64,000 nucleotides of DNA from Pseudopedobacter saltans DSM 12145 (GTDB lineage Bacteria > Bacteroidota > Bacteroidia > Sphingobacteriales > Sphingobacteriaceae). This document shows, piece by piece, positions 1 to 8,822 of this stretch (the stretch's first letter is position 1; each line of letters begins with the position of its first letter). The notes under the pieces were generated by a model that was given only the letters and a program-made list of their open reading frames with translations, made no database searches and had not been told where the DNA came from. A program made the position numbers and the translations under genes. The stretch is from the NCBI RefSeq assembly GCF_000190735.1, contig NC_015177.1, positions 2,108,001-2,172,000 of the forward strand, read 5' to 3'.

Positions 1-1119
1 ACAAAGGTCACCGGAGCTAATTTTGGAGCATTTTTTTACAAAACGACAAATTCTTCTGGCGAGGAGATGATGTTATATAATTTATCGGGAGCGTCAAAAG
101 ACATTTTTGAAAAAATGGAGATGCCACGGGAGACTTCTTTATTGCATCAGGCATTTAGCGGTAACTCGCCAATCCGGATTGATGATGTAACAAAAGATGA
201 AAGATATGGTAAGAACGCTCCTTATAATGGAATACCCGAGGGACATTTTCCTGTAAAAAGCTATTTATCTATGCCAGTAAAATTAAATTCTGGCCGCGTA
301 ATAGGAGGATTATTATTCGGGCATAAAAAAGCTGGTCAATTTACCGAAGAACACGAAAATATCGTTAGCAGTATCGCTTCTCAGGCTGCAATAGCCTTGG
401 ATAACTCGGAATTATTTGAAGAGATTAAATCACTAAATCTAAAAAAAGACGAGTTTATTGCACTTGCAAGTCACGAATTAAAAACCCCATTAACTTCAAT
501 AAAAGGGTATTTACAAATCCTGTCAAGAAGTACTCACGACAAGGAAATGAGTGATCTTTTCGTCAACAAAGCACTAATACAGGTAGGTAAACTGGAATCT
601 TTAGTATCAGACCTTTTAAATGTATCAAAAATAGAAGCCGGTAAGCTGCAATTTAATATTGAGATTCTTGACTTGCGCCAATTGGTTTTAGAGAGTATTG
701 AAAATTTCTCTTATACTTCCAGATCTCATAAAATCAATTTGGATGATATTAAATCTCCAGTGATCATAGAAGGTGATAAACAGCGTTTAGAACAGGTCAT
801 CATAAATCTTCTAAGTAATGCCGTTAAATATTCTCCCAAATCAGATAAAGTAGATGTATTCTTAAGCTCTGATGAAAATAATGCTATAGTGAGCATCAAA
901 GATACCGGGCTTGGGCTGTCCAATGAAAGCCAAAAAAATATATTCACCAGGTTTTATCGAGCCGAAGGAGTAAGCAATATCTCCGGACTCGGACTCGGCC
1001 TTTATCTCACCAAAGAAATAGTCGAACGTCATCACGGAAAAATAGAGGTTGAAAGCGAATTGGGGCAAGGAGCTGAATTCACATTTACCCTACCTCTTTT
1101 TAGAAAGAAATCCTATTAA
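1..1119 (+). CDS. GAF-domain sensor histidine kinase, 5' end cut by window edge
   Basis: The reading frame is open from base 1, so the N-terminus lies outside the window. About 372 residues are visible. Residues 1-135 look like a GAF domain, followed by a short linker. The HisKA dimerisation domain has the H-box ASHELKTP with phospho-acceptor His near visible residue 158. The HATPase domain has an N-box (NLLSNAVKYSP), a G1 box (DTGLGLS) and a G2 box (GLGLGLYLT). It should autophosphorylate and pass phosphate to a response regulator that is not in view. No transmembrane segment is seen in this part. It ends 15 bases before a convergent hydrolase gene. The signal sensed is unknown. Confidence 0.9.
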   Translation, partial: TKVTGANFGAFFYKTTNSSGEEMMLYNLSGASKDIFEKMEMPRETSLLHQAFSGNSPIRIDDVTKDERYGKNAPYNGIPEGHFPVKSYLSMPVKLNSGRVIGGLLFGHKKAGQFTEEHENIVSSIASQAAIALDNSELFEEIKSLNLKKDEFIALASHELKTPLTSIKGYLQILSRSTHDKEMSDLFVNKALIQVGKLESLVSDLLNVSKIEAGKLQFNIEILDLRQLVLESIENFSYTSRSHKINLDDIKSPVIIEGDKQRLEQVIINLLSNAVKYSPKSDKVDVFLSSDENNAIVSIKDTGLGLSNESQKNIFTRFYRAEGVSNISGLGLGLYLTKEIVERHHGKIEVESELGQGAEFTFTLPLFRKKSY

Positions 1120-1133
1120 GGTGTCGTGTAAAT

Positions 1134-2132
1134 TTAGTTTTTAACAAAGTCTAAAAGAGGAGTAATAAATCTGTTAAAGACCTCTATATGTGGCAAATGA
1201 CCGACCCCATCCAATTCCACAAGTTTAGAACCAGAAATTAACTTCTGAGTTTTTCGGCCAAGCTCGTTATAAAGCCCCATCATTGGTTGTAACTCTTTTT
1301 TCGCTCTGTCTTTTCCTATTGCAGTTCTGTCACGCGTACCAATAATCAATAAAGTTGGAGTTTTAATATATTTAAATTCATAAACTACCGGCTGAGTAAA
1401 TATCATATCCGTAGTTAATGCAGCATTCCATGCTATAACCGGATAATCAGCATGTAGTGTCCAACCTGCTAAAAGATTCAACCATGGCTCGTACTCTGCC
1501 TTCCATTTATTATCGTAATAAAATCTTAGCTGATAATTCCTATATGTATCCACTGTATTTTTAAGTTCTGCCTTATAATTTTCGTCAATAGACTGATAAG
1601 GAGCAAATAATTTGTAATCTTCTAAACCTATAGGATTTTCCAGAATCAGTTTTTTAGTAAAGTCGGGATACATCAGTGCGAAACGGGTAGCCAACATCCC
1701 TCCCATGGAATGTCCCAGAACCATGGCATCTTTAATTTGCAGTTTATCTAAAATAGATTTAGTGTTTTCCGCCAGCTGATTAAAACTGTATTGATAACTT
1801 TGAGGCTTTGTTGATTTCCCAAAACCTATCTGATCCGGAACAATTACCCTGAATCCCTCTGTTGTTAGGAATTTTATTGTCCGTTCCCAATACGCTCCAT
1901 TAAAATTCTTACCATGAAGTAATAATATATTCCTCCCGTTAGGCTTTTCAGGCTGTATGTCCATATAAGCCATCTTTAGCGGTTGATTTTGCGATATAAA
2001 CTCTAAGAAATGAACCTCATAAGGATAATTTACTGTTGATAAATCCTTGTCTAAAGGCTCTAACTTAGTTTGAGCTTTTAAAGCAATCGAGGTTGCCATA
2101 AATATTGATAGCAGAAATATTACTTTTTTCAT
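1134..2132 (-). CDS. Exported alpha/beta hydrolase
   Basis: A 332-residue alpha/beta-fold hydrolase. I place the start at 2132 because it begins a clean signal peptide (MKKVIFLLS... cut after LKAQ); an in-frame ATG at 2168 would add 12 residues before it. The oxyanion-loop HGKNFNG, the nucleophile elbow GHSMGG (Ser about residue 142), an Asp in GTRDRTA and a His in GVGHLPHIE make a complete catalytic triad. Substrate is unknown; esterases, lipases and C-C hydrolases share this layout. It lies beyond the 3' end of the heparan sulfate locus on the same strand, about 260 bases after the transporter gene, so a role in that pathway is not implied. Confidence 0.85.
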   Translation of the reverse strand: MKKVIFLLSIFMATSIALKAQTKLEPLDKDLSTVNYPYEVHFLEFISQNQPLKMAYMDIQPEKPNGRNILLLHGKNFNGAYWERTIKFLTTEGFRVIVPDQIGFGKSTKPQSYQYSFNQLAENTKSILDKLQIKDAMVLGHSMGGMLATRFALMYPDFTKKLILENPIGLEDYKLFAPYQSIDENYKAELKNTVDTYRNYQLRFYYDNKWKAEYEPWLNLLAGWTLHADYPVIAWNAALTTDMIFTQPVVYEFKYIKTPTLLIIGTRDRTAIGKDRAKKELQPMMGLYNELGRKTQKLISGSKLVELDGVGHLPHIEVFNRFITPLLDFVKN

Positions 2133-2391
2133 GAAGAACGATTTTAGCCTAAGGTACCTATAAAACAAAATCGGGACAAAAACCTATCCATAAATTTTTG
2201 CCTCAACTTGTAAAAATGACTAAAATCTTAGAGTCTGTAAACTATTACACAAATTTCAAATAGACTCCCAGGATCGTGTCAACCACATTTTGTCAGGCAA
2301 AAGCTTTCGAAGCATCTGAGAACTTCAGAGCTTGTGCTACCGCACAACGCATATGACATTTTATAGTTGATAGGATACTAGTATGGTGCGT

Positions 2392-3639
2392 TTATGATTG
2401 CTTCTTTGATAAAATCGTTTTGTTACTAATAAGCGGTTTGGCATAAAAAGCCAAATACATAATATATCCAACACTTATATAAAGAACCATTAAAGCATAT
2501 CTAAGACCTATAATATCTCCCAATGCCCCCACTAATAAAGGTAAAAGAGCACCACCAAAAATTCCTGTACATAAAATTCCTGAAAACGAACCATGATGTT
2601 GTGAAACAGAATTCAATGCCAAAGAAAAGATAATCGAGAACATTACCGATATAGTAAATCCCGAAAACATAAAAGCATAATAAGATAGCTGAGAGGAACC
2701 GAACAGAGCCACCGTTATTGCTGCCAATGTGAATAAAGCCGCTCCCTTTAAAACAATTTTAGAATCTAAAATCTTCAGCAATAGCAATCCCAGCAAACAA
2801 CCTATAGACATCAACCCCCAAAACCACGCAACGGCTTCAGCGCCTTTAGTCAAAGCATCAAAGCCATGATATTGTTTCAAAAATTCAGACATCCAGTTGG
2901 CTAAACTTTGTTCGGTACCTACATAGGCAACAATTCCTATAAAAAACAGTATTACCTTTTTGTCTTTTATCAGTTCAAAATAAGTATCTATAGTCCCCCC
3001 TTTTTCGTCTTCTTTAAGTTCAACCTTTGGTATATAAATCGACGAAATCAGGATAAATACCGCAATAAAAATTACACCAAATAACCAGTATAAAATAGTC
3101 CATTGCTGGTTATGGTTTACCAAAGAATTTAAAAAGACTATAAATCCTTTTTCCTGATTATTCACAAATTGGCTGGAAGTCAAATAAGTAAAAACGAACG
3201 GACTTACGAAAGAGCCAAGGCCGAATATCAACTGTGCCAAAACGGAATAAAAAGCATAATTATCTTCTCCTCCCACGGTCCTCATTAGGGGATTAATGAT
3301 GACCTGTAACATCGCCATGCCAATACCTATAGTAAAAAGCGAGAATAATGCCATAGCGTACACAGGATAAACAGCTATTGCCAAAGAGCCTATCAGATTC
3401 AGGCAAAAAGCAATAAGCATTGCTCTTTTCTCTCCAACTCTTTCAATAAGTGCTCCAGATGGTATCGACGCAATACCATAAGCCAGAAAGAAAGAAAAGG
3501 GCAAAAAAGCAGCCATGGTTAAACTTAACTGATAAGTTTCTATCACTATAGGCATTAAAGGTCCCATAATATTGGTTACGAAAGATATGACGAACCATAT
3601 TAATAGAATAATCAAGACTAAAAATTTACTTCTGTACAT
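2392..3639 (-). CDS. MFS sugar transporter (FucP/FHS-like)
   Basis: A 415-residue, very hydrophobic protein with about 12 membrane spans split by a charged cytoplasmic loop near the middle (KVELKEDEKGG). The N-half carries the MFS signature-like GALIERVGEKRAM. Length and pattern fit the fucose/glucose/GlcNAc proton symporter family common in Bacteroidota sugar loci. Its ATG begins one base after the stop of the ROK kinase gene, so the two are surely co-transcribed. It probably carries the monosaccharide released in the periplasm (GlcNAc, GlcN or a derivative) across the inner membrane. The substrate is inferred from context only. Confidence 0.85.
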   Translation of the reverse strand: MYRSKFLVLIILLIWFVISFVTNIMGPLMPIVIETYQLSLTMAAFLPFSFFLAYGIASIPSGALIERVGEKRAMLIAFCLNLIGSLAIAVYPVYAMALFSLFTIGIGMAMLQVIINPLMRTVGGEDNYAFYSVLAQLIFGLGSFVSPFVFTYLTSSQFVNNQEKGFIVFLNSLVNHNQQWTILYWLFGVIFIAVFILISSIYIPKVELKEDEKGGTIDTYFELIKDKKVILFFIGIVAYVGTEQSLANWMSEFLKQYHGFDALTKGAEAVAWFWGLMSIGCLLGLLLLKILDSKIVLKGAALFTLAAITVALFGSSQLSYYAFMFSGFTISVMFSIIFSLALNSVSQHHGSFSGILCTGIFGGALLPLLVGALGDIIGLRYALMVLYISVGYIMYLAFYAKPLISNKTILSKKQS

Positions 3640-3640
3640 T

Positions 3641-4579
3641 TTAAATATGTTCTAATTGGTTTTTAAGTTTAGAAAACACATTGGCAACACAGCCTAACAT
3701 ACCGGCATTATTGCCCAATTGTGCTCTTACAATTTGAGTATTCGAAATAGTTGCTGGCATAGCCAATTTTGCAACCCTGTTTCTAATTTCATTGATATAG
3801 AATTCTCCCGCCTCGGAAATGCCACCGCCAATAATTACTTTTTGGGGACTAAAAACGTTGATAAACCCTGTAATTCCGGCTGCCAAATAATCAAAGTGCA
3901 GATTCAGTGCTTTTTCTGCTTGCTCTTCTCCTGACAAGTATGACTCTACAATTCTTTTTCCGTTCACTTTCTCTCCTTTTAGATCGAAATAATCATCTAT
4001 CAGGGCAGAAGTTGAGGCATAAGCTTCCAGGCAACCCTTACTTCCACATGAACAGGTTTTTCCATTAAAATTGATGATTACATGTCCCATTTCGGCCCCC
4101 TGGTTTTGGTAACCGCCATATAATTCATTATTTACAATCAGGCTTCCACCAATACCAGTTCCTATAGTCAAGAAAACAGCATCGGTAGCATTTCTCCCGG
4201 CACCATAGTTTTTCTCACCCCACGCCATCATATTAGCATCATTATCTACAACTACCAGTAAACCTGTCGATTTGGAAATTACATCCCCTAAAGGATAATT
4301 TATAAAGCCAGGTAAATTGTCGGCACCACCTATTACAATATTATTGTTTACAATTCCGGGGAAACCTATGCCGACACCGAGAATATGATTTGCACTTTTA
4401 TTGATACATTTGCGTATAGCCGCATTAATCAATGTCACTACATCATCCGCTGTTTCAATATTCGCAAGCGGCATTAAAAAAGAATAAATAACCTTTCCTT
4501 TATAATCCACCAATCCACATTTCAGGGAAGACCCTCCAACATCAATCCCTATCGAATAAAAATCTTTCACTAAGTACAT
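3641..4579 (-). CDS. ROK-family sugar kinase
   Basis: A 312-residue ROK kinase. The phosphate-1 loop GIDVGGSSLKCGLVD is at the N-terminus, the catalytic Asp is in VVDNDANMMAWGE, and the phosphate-2 loop is GTGIGGS. The ROK zinc site reads CSCGSKGCLEAYAS and is intact. The family phosphorylates glucose, GlcNAc, ManNAc or fructose. In the Bacteroides thetaiotaomicron heparan sulfate locus a ROK kinase acts on glucosamine, so amino-sugar phosphorylation is the best guess here. It lies between the hybrid regulator gene (100-base gap) and the transporter gene (1-base gap). Confidence 0.9.
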   Translation of the reverse strand: MYLVKDFYSIGIDVGGSSLKCGLVDYKGKVIYSFLMPLANIETADDVVTLINAAIRKCINKSANHILGVGIGFPGIVNNNIVIGGADNLPGFINYPLGDVISKSTGLLVVVDNDANMMAWGEKNYGAGRNATDAVFLTIGTGIGGSLIVNNELYGGYQNQGAEMGHVIINFNGKTCSCGSKGCLEAYASTSALIDDYFDLKGEKVNGKRIVESYLSGEEQAEKALNLHFDYLAAGITGFINVFSPQKVIIGGGISEAGEFYINEIRNRVAKLAMPATISNTQIVRAQLGNNAGMLGCVANVFSKLKNQLEHI

Positions 4580-4679
4580 ATTTGAAAATCAAAAATATCA
4601 AACCTGTACTCCGGAGACTTTTAATCTTATCTAATTCTGTTTAGATTTTGATTCGTGTTGCATTTAAATCGCATAAAAA

Positions 4680-7600
4680 CTACTCACCATCGGCTTTTTT
4701 TGCCAAATATTCGGTTGGCATACAATCATAATATTGTTTAAATGCTGTAGAGAAATAAGACGGAGAATTAAACCCACACATGTAAGCTACCTGAGCAACT
4801 GTATACTGTTTGGATACCAAAAGCTCTACAGCTTTTTTAAAACGGATACGTTTAATAAAGTCTGTTGCAGATTCTCCGGTAATAGCTTTTAGTTTCAGAT
4901 ACAGGTTAGATCTGCTCATGCCAACTTCCCGGCTAAACTTATCAACCGAAAAATCAGAATCGCTAAGATGTTTCTCTATTGTAACTATGGCCTGTCTTAA
5001 AAATTCTTCATCTAAGGTGTTAAAAGCAATATTCTCCGGAACGATTTCCTTCGATTCGGAATAAAACTCTTTCAGCCTTCTTCTCGATTTTAGTATACTC
5101 TGAACTTTTGCAGTCAGCAAACTCATAGAAAAAGGCTTTGTTACGTAATCATCCGCCCCTGCTTCCAATCCTTTAATCTGATGCTGAGTTTCGTTCTTAG
5201 CAGTTAACAATATCACGGGGATATGACATGTATTGATATTCTGTTTTATCTTTTTACAAAGCTGAATACCATCAATTTCCGGCATCATCACATCCGAAAT
5301 AATCAGATCGAAACTATCGTTTTCCAGAATATCAAGTGCCTGCTTGCCATTATATGCTACAGCAACCTGATACTTATTTAAATGCGAGCTTAAAAAATCA
5401 ACTATTTCATAGTTGTCATCAACCACCAGAAGTTTTTCTTTTTGTTCCTGTCGTTGCTCTGTTTCTAAATCTCCATCCAGTTCGATATCTTCCTGATCGA
5501 CGGTATTTTCGACAACCAGACTAAACTCTTCGGCACTGTAACTATCAACTGTATCGCTGTCAACAATCGGTATATTTACGGCAAAAACAGCCCCTTCCCC
5601 TTTCTTACTATTCAACTCGATATACCCGCCATGTAATTCTACCAGCTTTTTAGTGAAAGCTAAACCTACGCCAGATCCTAAATTCATTTCCTGATTGTCG
5701 ACCTGATAAAATCTATTGAAAACGCTCTGCTGCTCATTGATATCTATTCCAATACCTGTATCGGAAACTGTAATTTGTATTTCCTGAGCATTTTTAGAGA
5801 GATTTATTTCTATAACACCTCCTTTAGGCGTGTATTTAAAGGCATTAGAAAGCAGATTAAAACAAATTTTCTCTATGGCATCCTTGTCAAATGAAATAGG
5901 TAGACGGCTTTCGGTTGATTTAAAACTATATTTAATTCCATTTTTTTCGGATAAGACAACAAAAGAGCTATACACATCATGAATAAAACTTACGATATCT
6001 CCCTTAGCTAATTTCAGTTTTCTTGTTCCCGCTTCTGTTTTTCTAAATTCCAACAGCTGATCCACGAGATTCAGTAACCGCTTTGTATTCAGTAAAATCA
6101 ACTCATGGTATTTCTTGGTAGTTCTTTCGGACAATTTATTGGCCATCAGCTCTTCTAGAGGCGCAATCATTAAAGTTAGCGGCGTTCTAAATTCATGGGA
6201 AATATTGGTAAAGAAATCGGTCTTCATTTTATTAATCGAATCCATTTTTTCTCTTTCCATCCGCTCCAGATTAAGCTTATTGGTAGTATACTCCCTTTGC
6301 AACCTTTCCATTTTCAATTGGTGTAAGGTTCTCATTCTTTCACTTACGATGGAATATGCCGCATAAATCCCACCGATACAACAGGCAGTTATAATCAGAA
6401 AAAACCAGTTGCTTTTCCACCAGGGAGGTAATATCTTAATTTTAAGCGTTCTTTCCTTACTGGATTCTCCCAAAGGCCCAACAGCTTTAACCTTAAAAAT
6501 ATAATTACCGGCTTTCAGGTTGGTATACGTCACTTTTGTAATGGCGGTAACTTCCTGCCATTCGTGGTCAAATCCTTCTAACTGATAGAGATATTTAATT
6601 TTATTTGGAGATATATAATTGAAAGTATTGAAGCTTATGGTAAACTGTTTGTGATCATGGTTTAATTTTAACGTCTCCTGTTTGTCAATATGCTGATTAA
6701 GAATATCATGGGCATCTCCTACAAAAACAGGTCTGTTTAACACTTCCATACCTGTAAAAGTGAGATCCAGCTTCATCTTCTTCGGAGTTACGTCTTTTGG
6801 ATAGAAATAGGTCAATCCGTTAATTCCTCCAAATAACAACATCCCATCAGAAGTTTTACTTACTGCCGACAGGTTAAACTGATTGTTCTGCAAACCATCT
6901 TTGATATCAAACAGTTGAAAGAGGTTTTTATCCGGATTAAACTTTAGCAGATTTCGGGATAATGATAGCCAAATGTTTCCATCGTCATCACATGTAATCC
7001 CATAAACAATTCCTTTTATGATGTTTTTTTGATCTTTATAAACAGCAAATTTTTTACTTTTATCATTATACAGATTTAGCCCATCCCTAGTTGCTACCCA
7101 TATCCTGCCTTTTTTATCTTCAACTATAGACGTTACAACATCATTACTTAATTTATCTCCCATAAAAGTTTCAAAAAGCATTTGATCCGGATATAAAATA
7201 TTTACACCATTGGTGGTTCCTATCCAAATTCTTCCTTTACTATCTTCTTCTAAAGTTGTTATTTCATCAGACGAAAGTCTGGTCCCTCTTTTGTCCAGAT
7301 AGATGTGTGAAAAGCTTTTTGTCACTTCGTTAAAGCGATCTAGCCCAGAGCGGGTCCCTACCCAAATATTGCCCTGTTTATCTCTTAATAACGCATAAAC
7401 CATATCTCCCGCAATAGAAGCTCCATCATCAGCTTTATGCCTAAAAATGAGCGTCCTTCCTGTATTGGGATCAAAATAGCTTAGTCCGGCATTGTGTGTT
7501 CCTATTAAAACGTGTCCAAAGCGATCAAATTCAATAGCTTTGATATTATTCGATGCCAGTGAGTTTACATCAGATTCGCTGTGGGAATAATACTTAATTA

Positions 7601-8786
7601 TGCCTTTTTTTCTATCCCAAAAGTTCAGGCCTTTATCATTAGTTCCAATCCATATATTTTTATTTGGATCTTCTTTTATGACATTAACGACATGATCATT
7701 CAGAGATAAATTGCCTGTATTTCTGTTTAGAAAGCTAAATCTTACATCGTCATTATGGTAATAAGATACACCCCCGTAAAAGGTTCCCATCCACATCCCA
7801 TTCTGCTTATCCCGATAAATGTATCGTACAGAGTTTTGACTTAATGTGTAGGGAACGGATGATTGATGAAAGTAATTCTGTATTGTACCATCTTGTAGAT
7901 TCATTATGGATAATCCTTTAAAAGTTCCTATCCACAAGTTGCCAAATTCATCCCGTTCTACACTCCTGACATCATTGTCTGCGATACTTTTTGAGGGCTC
8001 TCCGGCTGTATGCAGGTATTGTTTAACAGATTTTCCGACTCTGTCATATTGGAACAGCCCTTTTCCCTCTGTGCCCGCCCATACAAATTGTTTGTCAACA
8101 AAAATGTAGTTCACCTTTGATTTATTGTTTATGCCAAATCTGGATATTTTTTTAGAGACAGGGTTAAACTGGAAGACACCAATATCTGTCCCCAAAAGGA
8201 ATTGGTTATCTAGCCGTGCAATATTCCAAATGTTATTGATACCGACATTATAGGTTTGTAAATCTATTAAATGAAAACTATCTGCTTTTTTATTATAGAC
8301 ATAAAGTTCTCCGCTACTTGTAGCCAGCCATATATCGCCATTTTCAGTATGATTGATAGAAGTGACAAACCATTCTCCGGACTTTACTTTTAAGCGATAA
8401 TTCTTAAAAGATTCTGTTACGTAATCAAAAGAACTTATTCCTTTATTTCCGCCTATCCACAACACCCCTTTATGATCTATAAAAAGGCTCCGGATATACG
8501 AAGACTCAATAGATTTTTGATCTTTTTTAATTGGCCGATAGACCTGAAAAGAACCTCCGTCATATCTGTTCAATCCATCCTGCGTCCCCATCCATACAAA
8601 GCCCAGGCTATCTTGAACTATGGAATAAACCGTACTTTGCGATAATCCCTCTTCTATGGATATCGTTCTAAACTGCTTTCTGGCCTCGTACTTTAATTGC
8701 GCAAAAAGCAATGCAGAAGACATTGCACAAAATAAAAAAATTGATGTACTTACAGTTCTCTTTAAAATTTTCATTCTATTCAGCAT
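4680..8786 (-). CDS. Hybrid two-component system sensor/AraC regulator (HTCS)
   Basis: A 1368-residue one-protein signalling system. A signal sequence ends at LLFAQ. A long periplasmic region of Reg_prop propeller blades (repeated GxxWxGT-type motifs such as VWMGTQDGLNRYD) runs to about residue 690 and is followed by a Y_Y_Y domain. One membrane span comes near 810 (NWFFLIITACCIGGIYAAY). HisKA follows with phospho-His about 864 (ISHEFRTPL), then HATPase, then a receiver with phospho-Asp about 1164 (ISDVMMPE) and Lys in KPFS. A C-terminal AraC helix-turn-helix ends the protein. Such HTCS proteins bind an oligosaccharide product in the periplasm and activate their own locus. A second Met at 8774 is an equally likely start. 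Confidence 0.95.
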   Translation of the reverse strand: MLNRMKILKRTVSTSIFLFCAMSSALLFAQLKYEARKQFRTISIEEGLSQSTVYSIVQDSLGFVWMGTQDGLNRYDGGSFQVYRPIKKDQKSIESSYIRSLFIDHKGVLWIGGNKGISSFDYVTESFKNYRLKVKSGEWFVTSINHTENGDIWLATSSGELYVYNKKADSFHLIDLQTYNVGINNIWNIARLDNQFLLGTDIGVFQFNPVSKKISRFGINNKSKVNYIFVDKQFVWAGTEGKGLFQYDRVGKSVKQYLHTAGEPSKSIADNDVRSVERDEFGNLWIGTFKGLSIMNLQDGTIQNYFHQSSVPYTLSQNSVRYIYRDKQNGMWMGTFYGGVSYYHNDDVRFSFLNRNTGNLSLNDHVVNVIKEDPNKNIWIGTNDKGLNFWDRKKGIIKYYSHSESDVNSLASNNIKAIEFDRFGHVLIGTHNAGLSYFDPNTGRTLIFRHKADDGASIAGDMVYALLRDKQGNIWVGTRSGLDRFNEVTKSFSHIYLDKRGTRLSSDEITTLEEDSKGRIWIGTTNGVNILYPDQMLFETFMGDKLSNDVVTSIVEDKKGRIWVATRDGLNLYNDKSKKFAVYKDQKNIIKGIVYGITCDDDGNIWLSLSRNLLKFNPDKNLFQLFDIKDGLQNNQFNLSAVSKTSDGMLLFGGINGLTYFYPKDVTPKKMKLDLTFTGMEVLNRPVFVGDAHDILNQHIDKQETLKLNHDHKQFTISFNTFNYISPNKIKYLYQLEGFDHEWQEVTAITKVTYTNLKAGNYIFKVKAVGPLGESSKERTLKIKILPPWWKSNWFFLIITACCIGGIYAAYSIVSERMRTLHQLKMERLQREYTTNKLNLERMEREKMDSINKMKTDFFTNISHEFRTPLTLMIAPLEELMANKLSERTTKKYHELILLNTKRLLNLVDQLLEFRKTEAGTRKLKLAKGDIVSFIHDVYSSFVVLSEKNGIKYSFKSTESRLPISFDKDAIEKICFNLLSNAFKYTPKGGVIEINLSKNAQEIQITVSDTGIGIDINEQQSVFNRFYQVDNQEMNLGSGVGLAFTKKLVELHGGYIELNSKKGEGAVFAVNIPIVDSDTVDSYSAEEFSLVVENTVDQEDIELDGDLETEQRQEQKEKLLVVDDNYEIVDFLSSHLNKYQVAVAYNGKQALDILENDSFDLIISDVMMPEIDGIQLCKKIKQNINTCHIPVILLTAKNETQHQIKGLEAGADDYVTKPFSMSLLTAKVQSILKSRRRLKEFYSESKEIVPENIAFNTLDEEFLRQAIVTIEKHLSDSDFSVDKFSREVGMSRSNLYLKLKAITGESATDFIKRIRFKKAVELLVSKQYTVAQVAYMCGFNSPSYFSTAFKQYYDCMPTEYLAKKADGE

Positions 8787-8822
8787 CTATCTATAGCTTT
8801 TTGCACAATTTTATTTATTCAA